A DNA stretch of 30,516 nucleotides from a virus, in the IMG/VR virus record IMGVR_UViG_3300046163_000002, positions 1 through 30,516 of that record; one strand, given 5' to 3'. Made by a program: the position numbers and the translations under genes. Position 1 is the first letter of the stretch. Each line of letters starts with the position of its first letter. Of the stretch, positions 1 through 7,131 are shown in pieces. The notes beneath the pieces were generated by a model. The model worked only from the letters and a program-made list of their open reading frames with translations, searched no databases and was not told where the DNA came from.

Positions 1-207
1 ATCAGGACTAGCTGATGCTGATGCTGAACCAAAAGTTGGTGTACCACAAGATGTATAGCCATAAAACTCACTCATATTATCAGGTTCAGTAAAAGAGGCA
101 TCATTAGATAAAGTTCCTAGTGATACATTTGTGTCTGAATCATTACCATTTATCTCTTGATTAATATCTTCTCTTAATTTTAACTCTCCTGAACTAGGTA
201 CTGCCAT
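1..207 (-). CDS. N-terminal part of small tail/fibre protein, runs off the left edge
   Basis: The frame is open from ATG at 207 to the window edge (69 codons). The protein starts MAVPSSGELKLREDIN and later has PDNMSEFYGYTSCGTPTF followed by a Ser/Ala run. The combination of an AVPSSG start, an S-L-x-x-L-S stretch and a 'MSEFYGY' segment is common in small phage tail-fibre or tail-associated proteins; that is recollection of the family type, not a search. It begins 3 bases after the stop of the 140-residue protein upstream, so it belongs to the same late operon. If the molecule is circular, it would continue into the Cys/Thr-rich fragment at 30312-30516, though the two ends do not join in frame as given. 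Function beyond 'virion-associated' is inferred. Confidence 0.6.
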   Translation of the reverse strand, partial: MAVPSSGELKLREDINQEINGNDSDTNVSLGTLSNDASFTEPDNMSEFYGYTSCGTPTFGSASASASPD

Positions 208-209
208 TA

Positions 210-632
210 CTATATATCTGTTAAATTAGAAAATGTTTCATCACTTTTTAGATCATTATAACATTGCTGCCATAAATTAGCATCTTTATTCACATTGTGT
301 AATTCTCTTACATAATGAAAAAGAAAGTTTTCTTGATCTTCATTTCTTTCTTCTTTAGAGTTATATGCTGCTATGTGATAATGAATACCTTCATTTTTAT
401 TTTCACCATTATAATTATAAATAACATCTATTTGTTTTACCCATAGATAAACATCATCATAATCTTTTATTGTTATGATCTGTTTTTCAACTTGAACTGT
501 TTCTGATGTACCTGCTTTATCATAATTAAGATCATTTTCATTCATCTCATCAGGATATGTAATGACTTGATCTTCAAATTCTGTAGAACTATACTTAACA
601 GTAGTCCATGTTATATCACCTTGTAAAGCCAT
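210..632 (-). CDS. Hypothetical late protein, 140 aa
   Basis: ATG at 632 (MALQGDITWTTVKYSSTEF), stop at 210. I do not recognise a family. The protein is acidic, rich in Asn, Tyr and Asp, with no membrane segment or cysteine motif; a charged stretch near residues 88-105 holds many Glu, Asn and Lys. The N-terminal 'MALQGDITW' and beta-type sequence resemble small virion proteins encoded next to fibres. It lies between the S74 fibre and the small tail protein, three bases from the latter, which makes a tail or fibre accessory role likely but unproven. Confidence 0.6.
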   Translation of the reverse strand: MALQGDITWTTVKYSSTEFEDQVITYPDEMNENDLNYDKAGTSETVQVEKQIITIKDYDDVYLWVKQIDVIYNYNGENKNEGIHYHIAAYNSKEERNEDQENFLFHYVRELHNVNKDANLWQQCYNDLKSDETFSNLTDI

Positions 633-634
633 AT

Positions 635-767
635 TTATTTATTACAATTATTACATTTATCACTTAATTCTTTAACAGCTTCAATTAATAATCCAATTAA
701 GACCATTATAATCTACTGCTTTAAAGCCATCCTCAGTTTTTTAAGGCTATCAACTTCTCTTACAAGT
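635..767 (-). pseudogene. Frame-broken end of the S74 chaperone domain of the fibre
   Basis: The fibre frame stops at 768, but the bases below it still encode the expected rest of an S74-type chaperone in shifting frames. Removing one A from the run 779-782, adding one A to the run 737-742, and removing one base near 693-704 restores V-M-P-E-L-V-R-E-V-D, then D-G-F-K-A-V-D-Y-N-G-L, then I-G-L-L-I-E-A-V-K-E-L and a stop at 635-637. In S74 chaperones the helix with 'NGL..LLIEAVKEL' packs and cuts the fibre trimer. Three indels in about 100 bases, two of them in A-runs, suggest base-calling error near a contig end; real decay is the alternative. Confidence 0.75.
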
Positions 768-3485
768 TCAGGCATTACTTTTCTCTAGCTCTTGTGCTAT
801 AATACCACCTGATCTTTTATCATCTCTGTCAATCCAGTCAAATGTTACACCCCTTAACTGGTCTAACTTTTCTAATGGATTCTCAATTACTTTAACATTT
901 TCTTTTAATCTTTCATCAGAAGGTGTTGTTGTTGAGTATGCAATCACATCTCCATCAGCATGGAAATCTCCATCAGCTTCAAATCTAAATTTATGTACAT
1001 TATTAATAAACATGTCTACATGTGTATTGTCTACAAACTGTAGATAATCTGTAGAATCTAAACCAATATACTCTACTGCTCTAAGATCTGATGCAACTTT
1101 GTCTGCTGTAACTGAGTCATTAGCCAGTTTTGCAGTTGTAATGTTTGCATCAAGAATTTTTGCAGTTGTAATATTATCATCTAATATTTTAGCTGTTGTA
1201 ATATTGTTATCAGCTATTTTAGCAGTTGTTATATTTGCATCAAGTATCTTAGCTGTAGTTACTGCATCATTTGCAATGGTTAATGCAGTTGCACCAGTAA
1301 CATCACCAGTATGTGTTTGATTATAAAGATTAGTAGTTCCTTGTGAAAGGTCATCTGTATCAGCAGCTGCTAATTTAGTATCAAAGTTACTATTTGCTCT
1401 AGCTGTAGTAAAATAAAGATTGGAACTTCCTTCTGTTAAAACATCTGTTGTTGAGTTAGTCTCATCTATTAACTTAATCCAGTTACCTGCATGTGCAAAA
1501 TATCCTTTTCCTGTTCCATGTACATGAGAGAACATACCATGATAAGTTGATGCACTTGGCAAATCACCTTCTGTTGCAAACATGTTAGCATAATAAATCT
1601 TCCCAGTTGTTGTAATGTTATAAGACTGAGCATCTAAATTGCCTCCTAGTTGTGGTGTAGTATCTTCTACAACATTGTTAATACTTACTGCTTGTACTCT
1701 AGCATCAGTATAATAAAGATTTGTGTTCTCTGTTATTGCTGATGTGTTTAAAGTTATGTCTGCTGTACCATCAAATGCAACTCCTGATATATTTCTAGAT
1801 GTTGCAAGAGCTGTTGCAGTTGCAGCATTACCTGTAGTAGATCCTGATGAACCACTTACATTTCCTGTTACATTACCTGTTACATCTCCCACTAAATTAC
1901 CTGTAATATTTCCACTAGCTCCTATAGTACCTACTGAGATATTAGGTGTACCAGTTAAGTTTGCTGCTGTAGTTGCTGCAATACCTAATCCATCTACATA
2001 AGACTTAGTAATGTGTGCTTGTACTTCTGATTGGCTAGGACCTGTGTATGTAAAGGCTCCACTAGTATTATCATAACTAAATGAACCATCACCTCCTGCA
2101 TCAACAGCACTAAAATCTGCTAATCCAATACCACTTTGTGTAGATGCAATAGTCAATGTACCTGCTCCATCATTATAAGTAAGTCCTATACCTGCTCCTG
2201 CTGTTAATAGTGTATTAACTTGATCATCTGTTCTCTCTGCTGTCCAATAAACATTTGTAGATCCCTCAGGTAAATCATCTGTATTAACTTGATTTGCTCC
2301 TGTTCCAAAGTCTATTAGTGTATCATCTATAGAATCTGCTGCTAAACTTACAGCTCCACTAGCTACACTAAAATGTGATGATGAGAAACTAGCAACCCCT
2401 TTTGCACTTGTAGATGCATCTGTTCCTGCAATAACAAAGTTAGGATAAGTACCTGATGCACTTACTCCAGTAGCACTTGTTGCAGTAATAGCAACTGTTT
2501 GGTCAGGTGATGAGTTGGTAATTGTCAATGTATTAGCTACATCATCATAGGCTTTTGTTATGCCTGTCCCTGCAACTACTAAACTAGCAACTCTGTCATC
2601 TACTCTCTCATCTGTAAAATACTTGTTAGTACCTTCACTTAAATCTGATGTTGTTTTACTTGATAAATCTAAATTAGATCCTACTTGTAAAGCAATTCTT
2701 GCATCCACCCTTGCATTGGTTAGATATAAATTGGTTCCTTCAGAAAGATCAGATGTTGATTTAGCTGCTAAAGCTGCATCAAATCTTGCCTGTGTGTAAT
2801 ACAAGTTGGATCCCTCTGTAATATTTGCTGTAGTTAATGAAATATCTGCACTTCCATCAAAAGCTACACCTGCAATATTTCTACTTGTTGCCAATGTTGT
2901 GGCTGTAGTAGCATTACCAGTTAAAGCTCCAGTAAAAGTTGTTGCTGCAACAGAAGTTAATCCACTAATATTAGGATTTAATGCTATTGTTAAAGCATTT
3001 CCTGCTGATGTTGTTGTTATTTCATTACTTGTACCTGCTATTGTAAAGGTTTCTGTATCTAAATCTATAGATTGTGAACCTCCTGAATCACCTTGAAAGT
3101 CAAGATCACTTGCAGTTACCTGTGCATCTACATATGCTTTTATACTTTGCTGAGTTGCTAAAGCTGTAGAGCTATTAGATGCCATGTTATCTTCATCTTT
3201 GAAGTCTGTTATTGTAATTGAACCATCAGATAATGATCCAAAAGTTAAAGTACCACTTACTGTTGAGTTTCCTGAGATATTTCCACTCAGGTCTCCAACA
3301 AATGAATTACCTGTTATAGTACCTGTTGCTGTTAAATCTCCTGCATTATTAAGACTTACCCCTGATGATGTCCCTAAACCATCAGAAATCACCTTTAAAG
3401 ATGAAGTAAGCCCATCATTATCTCCTACTTTTATAAGAGAATCATAACTGGATGCAATAGATATTCCTGTTAAACTACTTGCCAT
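768..3485 (-). CDS. Long trimeric tail fibre with C-terminal S74-type chaperone (frame broken at its end)
   Basis: 905 codons from ATG 3485 (MASSLTGISIASSYDSLIKV). The body is Ser/Thr/Ala/Gly-rich, with repeated units of the form E-G-(S/T)-N-L-Y-Y-T-x-A-R-x-D-A (about seven copies) and a block of 10-residue I-T-T-A-K-I-x-D repeats (residues about 740-800). Such repeats are typical of beta-structured trimeric fibres in marine T4-like and other phages. The last 50 residues start the intramolecular chaperone (S-D-E-R-L-K-E-N-V, then G-G-I-I-A-Q-E-L-E), which normally folds and then cleaves itself off; the rest is out of frame below 768. The product is the likely receptor-binding fibre. A nearly repeated segment (L-A-T-S-R-N-I-(A/S)-G-V-A-F-D-G) occurs twice. 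Confidence 0.85.
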   Translation of the reverse strand: MASSLTGISIASSYDSLIKVGDNDGLTSSLKVISDGLGTSSGVSLNNAGDLTATGTITGNSFVGDLSGNISGNSTVSGTLTFGSLSDGSITITDFKDEDNMASNSSTALATQQSIKAYVDAQVTASDLDFQGDSGGSQSIDLDTETFTIAGTSNEITTTSAGNALTIALNPNISGLTSVAATTFTGALTGNATTATTLATSRNIAGVAFDGSADISLTTANITEGSNLYYTQARFDAALAAKSTSDLSEGTNLYLTNARVDARIALQVGSNLDLSSKTTSDLSEGTNKYFTDERVDDRVASLVVAGTGITKAYDDVANTLTITNSSPDQTVAITATSATGVSASGTYPNFVIAGTDASTSAKGVASFSSSHFSVASGAVSLAADSIDDTLIDFGTGANQVNTDDLPEGSTNVYWTAERTDDQVNTLLTAGAGIGLTYNDGAGTLTIASTQSGIGLADFSAVDAGGDGSFSYDNTSGAFTYTGPSQSEVQAHITKSYVDGLGIAATTAANLTGTPNISVGTIGASGNITGNLVGDVTGNVTGNVSGSSGSTTGNAATATALATSRNISGVAFDGTADITLNTSAITENTNLYYTDARVQAVSINNVVEDTTPQLGGNLDAQSYNITTTGKIYYANMFATEGDLPSASTYHGMFSHVHGTGKGYFAHAGNWIKLIDETNSTTDVLTEGSSNLYFTTARANSNFDTKLAAADTDDLSQGTTNLYNQTHTGDVTGATALTIANDAVTTAKILDANITTAKIADNNITTAKILDDNITTAKILDANITTAKLANDSVTADKVASDLRAVEYIGLDSTDYLQFVDNTHVDMFINNVHKFRFEADGDFHADGDVIAYSTTTPSDERLKENVKVIENPLEKLDQLRGVTFDWIDRDDKRSGGIIAQELEKSNA
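1092..1275 (-). repeat. Tandem 30-bp repeats encoding I-T-T-A-K-I-x-D-x-N
   Basis: Within the fibre gene five to six consecutive 30-bp units each encode a 10-residue motif (V/I-T-T-A-K-I-L-D-A-N and variants such as I-A-D-N-N and L-A-N-D-S). The units differ at synonymous positions, so they are an old protein-level repeat and not a fresh slippage tract. They probably form one stretch of regular beta structure near the chaperone. Copy number could vary between relatives. Confidence 0.8.
1305..2825 (-). repeat. Dispersed fibre repeats, E-G-T-N-L-Y-Y-T-x-A-R type
   Basis: About seven copies of the motif (S/T)-(D)-L-(S/T/P)-E-G-(S/T)-N-L-Y-(Y/F/L)-T-x-A-R-x-(D/N) are spread through the fibre, at roughly 1305-1360, 1385-1445, 1680-1740, 2215-2275, 2590-2645, 2690-2750 and 2770-2825. 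A longer unit, containing A-T-x-L-A-T-S-R-N-I plus the following E-x-(S/T)-N-L-Y-Y-T motif, is present twice (about 1690-1840 and 2780-2930). These make the fibre modular and a likely site of recombination between phages. Confidence 0.75.
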
Positions 3486-3564
3486 TTTTTATTGTTTTAA
3501 ATTTATTGTTTATATATCTCATTAACTTTATAATGTTTTTTTGCTTAGGTTTATATGTTTTCAT
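3475..3564 (-). CDS. Possible 29-aa basic mini-protein bridging head protein and fibre
   Basis: ATG at 3562-3564 overlaps the TGA stop of the upstream 168-residue protein (ATGA), and the frame runs for 29 codons (starting MKTYKPKQKNIIKL, many Lys/Asn) to a TAG inside the start of the fibre gene. It fills the only gap between the two genes. A similar coupled mini-frame occurs at 19017-19091. It may be a real small protein or simply carry ribosomes to the fibre start. No family recognised. Confidence 0.35.
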   Translation of the reverse strand: MKTYKPKQKNIIKLMRYINNKFKTIKNGK

Positions 3565-4067
3565 AGTACCCATCCTTGAAATGTTGGTTCATCTCTATCA
3601 GGATATATATCATCATTTGTGTTAGATGTATATTCAGGATAAGATGATTGATTAAAATCCATAAACTGTATAAACCTTCTTGTGTAATATTCAGCAAGAG
3701 TTCTTTCTTTTTCTACTAAATAGTCCACTTCATTCTTATCTACTGTCTCTGCATTTTCAGAAACATGCTTAAAAATTCCTCCTTGCTTAATCTGATAGGC
3801 AGCAAAAGGAAGAAAATCAACCATAGCAAAATGTATTACCATAGGCTGTACATGATTAACTAATAATGTTTCATAGACTGTACCACTTATGGTATCATTA
3901 GTAATCATTGTTTGTAACTTTGTGTATAGATCTGTTCCTAGATAGTTTTGCACATGTATTTCTTGTGCTATTTCTATAAAATGCATCAGCTTATCAGCTT
4001 GAACATTCCCATCTATTATAGTATTTTTTACTAAATCATTTCTATTTATAAATAATGCTGTTGCCAT
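3561..4067 (-). CDS. Probable head completion / head-tail connector protein, 168 aa
   Basis: The protein starts MATALFINRNDLVKNTIIDG, is largely helical, and contains I-A-Q-E-I-H-V-Q-N-Y-L-G-T-D-L-Y-T-K-L followed by a long helix and a C-terminal 'Y-Y-T-R-R-F-I-Q-F' segment. The 'I..AQ...I...LG..LY..L' pattern is like gp6-type head-tail adaptors and the DUF6712-type proteins of Bacteroidota phages (recollection). It lies directly after the portal gene, where adaptors normally sit, so I infer that it closes the head at the portal ring. The ATG lies 2 bases after the portal stop. Confidence 0.6.
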   Translation of the reverse strand: MATALFINRNDLVKNTIIDGNVQADKLMHFIEIAQEIHVQNYLGTDLYTKLQTMITNDTISGTVYETLLVNHVQPMVIHFAMVDFLPFAAYQIKQGGIFKHVSENAETVDKNEVDYLVEKERTLAEYYTRRFIQFMDFNQSSYPEYTSNTNDDIYPDRDEPTFQGWVL

Positions 4068-4069
4068 GT

Positions 4070-5881
4070 CTATCTAGGTGTTTTAAAATCTTTAGGTTTT
4101 AAGAAACCTCTGTTTTTCATATCTCTAGGTCTCTTTGCTACCTTTTCATTGTTAGTAGGTAGATCAACCCCTTTTTTTCTAGCTTCATTTACAGAAGTAG
4201 GTCTATCATTTTCTAGTCCTTGATTTGGTAAAAATCCACCTTGTGCATTTCTTTTTCTAAAGTATACCTTTCTCATCCAAAAATGCTGACATGATCCACC
4301 TCCTTTGTAGAACCAAACACTATATGTATCAGCTCCTCTAGGTCCCCATCCTGCATTTACTGCCTTTTTATCCATAGATAGTATATCTTCTTTCCTGTAA
4401 ATCTTACCTGCTGCTAACATTTTTCTGCAAAACTCTCTTGTATTTGCACTAACAATTTCAGGTGCATACTGATACCTAACTTTAAAAAGTCCAACATCTT
4501 GTGAACTTTTACTATTTGGTGTAGCTGTACCTGTAGATGCTAGTTTTAACATCTCATTTTGCTTATCATCTAAGTCATAATCAACTTCTTCTGAGCTAAT
4601 CATGTCCCATTCATCTAAATTTTCATCTTCACCTAATGCTATAAGATCATCTGCAACTAGATTACTAGGATGATTGTCAGTTCTATATACCTTTTTCTCT
4701 TTTTTAAGACTTAATTTTTGTCCTGTTTCTTCTTCTCTAGTCTCTTTATCTGCTACATTTGTTAAATCTGTAAACTCTAAAGGCTGTAAAGTAATAAAGT
4801 ATAGCTTTAATGAAATGTCATTGTATGCTAATATCTTATCAAATGCATCAATCATTAAATTTTGGAAAGGTCTAATTACCATATTATCCATAAGTATAGA
4901 TGCTTTCTCTAACTCATCTGCATTATTACCTAAACCAGTATTGTTTTTTACACCTAAAAGCATTGGACTTACAATTCTGTGAGCTACTAAAATCTTTTCT
5001 TGTGATTCTGTAGATAGGAATTGATACTGTTGATGTGCATCAGAGAGTTGAATAGGTTCTACTGTAGCAGCACTTTCTGAATTATCATTAAATGATAGTA
5101 TAAATTTACCTGCATTACTAGAACCACTAAACTTTTGTCCTATCTTTTTTTCTATTAAGGATCTTTCTTCTTCATTAGGAATACCATTTGAAAAATTTAT
5201 AATCATAGAAGGACTTAAACCATTTTTGATGTTATTCATATGAAAGTTACTTATCTCACCTTCTAGTTCTGCATACTGTAATCCACCAGTATATGCAGGA
5301 GGACTATAATAATAGTAACCTGCTTTATAAGGTTTTATAAATAATATCTCTCTAGCTTCTTTAGATGTGCCAAATGCAGGTATTCTAGTAAGGTTATCAG
5401 ACTGTTTGTAAGAGGACCAATCAGGACTATAGTAGTAACCCTCTATATCACCACTTTCTCCTGTTCTTTCTGCTCTTAAAGTCTCTACTGGTATGTGTTC
5501 TACCTGCACAATCTTCTTTCTGCCTTTACCATAGATAACTTGTAGTGCAGCTCCACCCATTAAGTAGTAGTCATATATAACTTTCTTAATTACATCCTTC
5601 TTCATTAAGCTAATCATCTGTGCATACTGGTCAGGTTTTGTATCACTATTCAATGCATCTAAACCTTTACCATATATCATTTCTGATATACCATTAATAC
5701 ATGCATGATTAGTTGGAGATCCATTAAATAAATCAATAAGGTATTGGTAATAGTTGTTATCCTCTCCATACATTACAAATTCTTTTCTTGGATCCTCTAT
5801 AATTTTAGGAGCTGTATAAGCATTTAGTTCTACTACTCTAATATCTCCTTCAAATTTTGGTTTCCTATGTTGTCTACTCAT
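4070..5881 (-). CDS. Portal protein with extra C-terminal domain, 603 aa
   Basis: The portal forms the dodecameric ring for DNA entry at the capsid vertex. Residues 1-400 look like a portal: N-terminal region with Y-G-E-D-N-N-Y-Y-Q-Y-L, then N-H-A-C-I-N-G-I, a P-V-E-T-L-R-A-E-R segment, and a stem/clip region with V-A-H-R-I-V-S-P-M-L-L-G followed by G-L-G-N-N-A-D-E-L. Residues about 465-550 form a separate domain with T-R-E-F-C-R-K-M-L, Y-R-K-E-D-I, N-A-G-W-G-P-R-G-A-D-T-Y and G-G-G-S-C-Q-H-F-W. I recall this module attached to other head proteins in flavobacterial phages; its job is unknown. A basic Lys/Arg tail closes the protein. Unusually the gene comes after the capsid gene rather than before it. 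Confidence 0.8.
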   Translation of the reverse strand: MSRQHRKPKFEGDIRVVELNAYTAPKIIEDPRKEFVMYGEDNNYYQYLIDLFNGSPTNHACINGISEMIYGKGLDALNSDTKPDQYAQMISLMKKDVIKKVIYDYYLMGGAALQVIYGKGRKKIVQVEHIPVETLRAERTGESGDIEGYYYSPDWSSYKQSDNLTRIPAFGTSKEAREILFIKPYKAGYYYYSPPAYTGGLQYAELEGEISNFHMNNIKNGLSPSMIINFSNGIPNEEERSLIEKKIGQKFSGSSNAGKFILSFNDNSESAATVEPIQLSDAHQQYQFLSTESQEKILVAHRIVSPMLLGVKNNTGLGNNADELEKASILMDNMVIRPFQNLMIDAFDKILAYNDISLKLYFITLQPLEFTDLTNVADKETREEETGQKLSLKKEKKVYRTDNHPSNLVADDLIALGEDENLDEWDMISSEEVDYDLDDKQNEMLKLASTGTATPNSKSSQDVGLFKVRYQYAPEIVSANTREFCRKMLAAGKIYRKEDILSMDKKAVNAGWGPRGADTYSVWFYKGGGSCQHFWMRKVYFRKRNAQGGFLPNQGLENDRPTSVNEARKKGVDLPTNNEKVAKRPRDMKNRGFLKPKDFKTPR

Positions 5882-5886
5882 AATTT

Positions 5887-6399
5887 TTATGTTACTGGTC
5901 TGTTATATACTTTGTATTTATTATTTCTAGCTGTACTAGTTTTATAAACATCTTTGTATAAATCATAATATTCATTCCCTCCTTGTGATAATGTCTGATT
6001 AGTACAGAAAATTCTGTCTTTATATATCACTAATTCTTTAGGTTCTCTAACAGCATTCCAATTACCTGTTGTTTCATTCCAAGAATTTGTTGCAAAATTC
6101 CATGCAGCTCCTGATCTTGTTATACCTTGTTCCCAATTTATTGTAAGCAGCTCCCATTTTTGTTGAATTGTTTCCCAGTTGGATCCTATAGAAACAACTT
6201 TTAGTTCATAAAATTTACCTTCTTGTAAACTTAATGCAACATTTATAGCAGCTAAATTACTTAATTGTGAAATTGGTACATTAGCTGTTTGTATATCTAG
6301 TGTTTCTTCATCCTTTACTTCTATTCTAGCATTTATTACAAATGATCTAGGTATAAAAGTAAAAGTTTGAGCAGAAGTTGCTGTACTTAAATATATCAT
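5887..6399 (-). CDS. Trp-rich structural protein, 170 aa
   Basis: ATG at 6399 with ATTATATAAGT directly upstream. The N-terminal half looks like a beta sandwich (F-I-P-R-S-F-V-I-N-A-R-I-E-V). The middle has five regularly spaced tryptophans (N-W-E-T, K-W-E-L, N-W-E-Q, A-W-N-F, S-W-N-E/N-W-N-A; residues about 75-120). Position between the probable tail tube and the portal argues for a virion protein, perhaps part of the neck or a capsid decoration. I do not recognise a named family. A terminator precedes it, so the upstream ATTATATAA element may restart expression here. Confidence 0.6.
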   Translation of the reverse strand: MIYLSTATSAQTFTFIPRSFVINARIEVKDEETLDIQTANVPISQLSNLAAINVALSLQEGKFYELKVVSIGSNWETIQQKWELLTINWEQGITRSGAAWNFATNSWNETTGNWNAVREPKELVIYKDRIFCTNQTLSQGGNEYYDLYKDVYKTSTARNNKYKVYNRPVT

Positions 6400-6410
6400 A
6401 CTTATATAAT
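6400..6410 (-). promoter_or_regulatory. ATTATATAAGT element directly before the start at 6399
   Basis: The 11-mer touches the ATG and is identical to the one before 19762, with near copies before 12030, 10177 and 8653. It could be a phage-specific promoter part or an AU-rich translation enhancer. Here it follows a terminator, which favours a promoter-linked role. Confidence 0.45.
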
Positions 6411-6455
6411 GCTATTTGTTTTGTTTTTTATAAAGTGTCAAGTTATTTTTTAAAC

Positions 6456-6486
6456 AAAAAAAAAGGAGACCTTATAGATCCCCTTT
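6456..6486 (-). terminator. Rho-independent terminator after the probable tail-tube gene
   Basis: On the minus strand AAAGGGGATC pairs with GGTCTCCTTT around a TATAA loop (10-bp stem including G-T pairs), followed by at least nine T. It lies 22 bases below the stop of the 177-residue gene and 57 bases above the next start. It should end or reduce transcription of the capsid/tail-tube unit. Confidence 0.85.
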
Positions 6487-6507
6487 AATTAGAAAAACAC
6501 TTAACTA

Positions 6508-7041
6508 TTATGATGTAGGAAAAGTACTTATTTGTGTAGCACTATCTAAGCCCTCTACAACAGAACCTGTTATAAAATCAGGTGGTCTTGTTTCTAGTGC
6601 TTCAAAGGTAAGATTAAATCCATTAAAATCTCCCATATTAGCTCCAACAGTAAAATTTCCTGTTGTGAGTTCTGCACCATTTACTCTACCAACTAATAAA
6701 TAATTATCATCTGCATCTACCACTACAATATGTGGTCTACCTACAGCTAATAACTTAATTTGTTCAGAAGTTGCTCTATCATAATATTGAAGTTGGAGTG
6801 TTAATGTCTGTGTGTAAAATGTAGTACCATTTTCTCTTGATGAAGTTACTACTGAATCTAAATTAGTAGTTCCTCTTACATCAAACTTGAAAAATACTGG
6901 AGTACCTGCAAGAGCAGAAATTAATCCTGCTGATTCAGTAACAGCTCCAAGTGTTCCAAAATCTGCAAAGAATACAGTTTTGATAGATCCACTTTTATTT
7001 TTACATGGTACAACTCTACCTGATGTTAAATTACAACTCAT
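6508..7041 (-). CDS. Probable major tail tube (structural) protein, 177 aa
   Basis: MSCNLTSGRVVPCKNKSG at the N-terminus, then beta-rich sequence with G-T-T-F-Y-T-Q-T-L-T-L-Q-L and G-R-P-H-I-V-V-V-D-A-D-D-N-Y-L-L-V-G, ending in a loop-rich tail. Length and beta pattern fit a tail tube monomer, and it is the first gene after the capsid gene with its own terminator, as expected for an abundant virion protein. I recall similar 'MSC.L..GR..PCK' proteins in marine flavobacterial phages annotated only as structural. The assignment to tail tube rather than a capsid decoration is inference. Confidence 0.55.
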   Translation of the reverse strand: MSCNLTSGRVVPCKNKSGSIKTVFFADFGTLGAVTESAGLISALAGTPVFFKFDVRGTTNLDSVVTSSRENGTTFYTQTLTLQLQYYDRATSEQIKLLAVGRPHIVVVDADDNYLLVGRVNGAELTTGNFTVGANMGDFNGFNLTFEALETRPPDFITGSVVEGLDSATQISTFPTS

Positions 7042-7068
7042 ATTATTATTATTTTTTGTTTTAGTATT

Positions 7069-7088
7069 AGGAGGCTTTTACACCTCCT
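7069..7088 (-). promoter_or_regulatory. Hairpin between capsid and tail-tube genes
   Basis: AGGAGG and CCTCCT form a perfect 6-bp GC-rich stem around an 8-base loop, with a possible outer GTAT/ATAC pairing. On the coding (minus) strand no T-run follows, so it is not a classical terminator. It may mark an RNA processing site or protect the capsid mRNA end. Confidence 0.5.
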
Positions 7089-7131
7089 TTTATACTTGAT
7101 TATTAACTCTAACTAACTGATTAACAGTTTA

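Noticed and set aside
1092-1275. 30-bp repeats as a CRISPR array
   Set aside because: They are coding, contiguous, diverged at third positions and have no spacers.
1099-3447. Several long plus-strand frames opposite the fibre gene
   Set aside because: They are low-complexity Val/Ser/Ala sequences mirroring the repeated codons of the fibre on the other strand; no start context, no family resemblance.
7069-7088. Hairpin after the capsid gene as a rho-independent terminator
   Set aside because: No T-run follows on the coding strand; the T-run lies on the wrong side.
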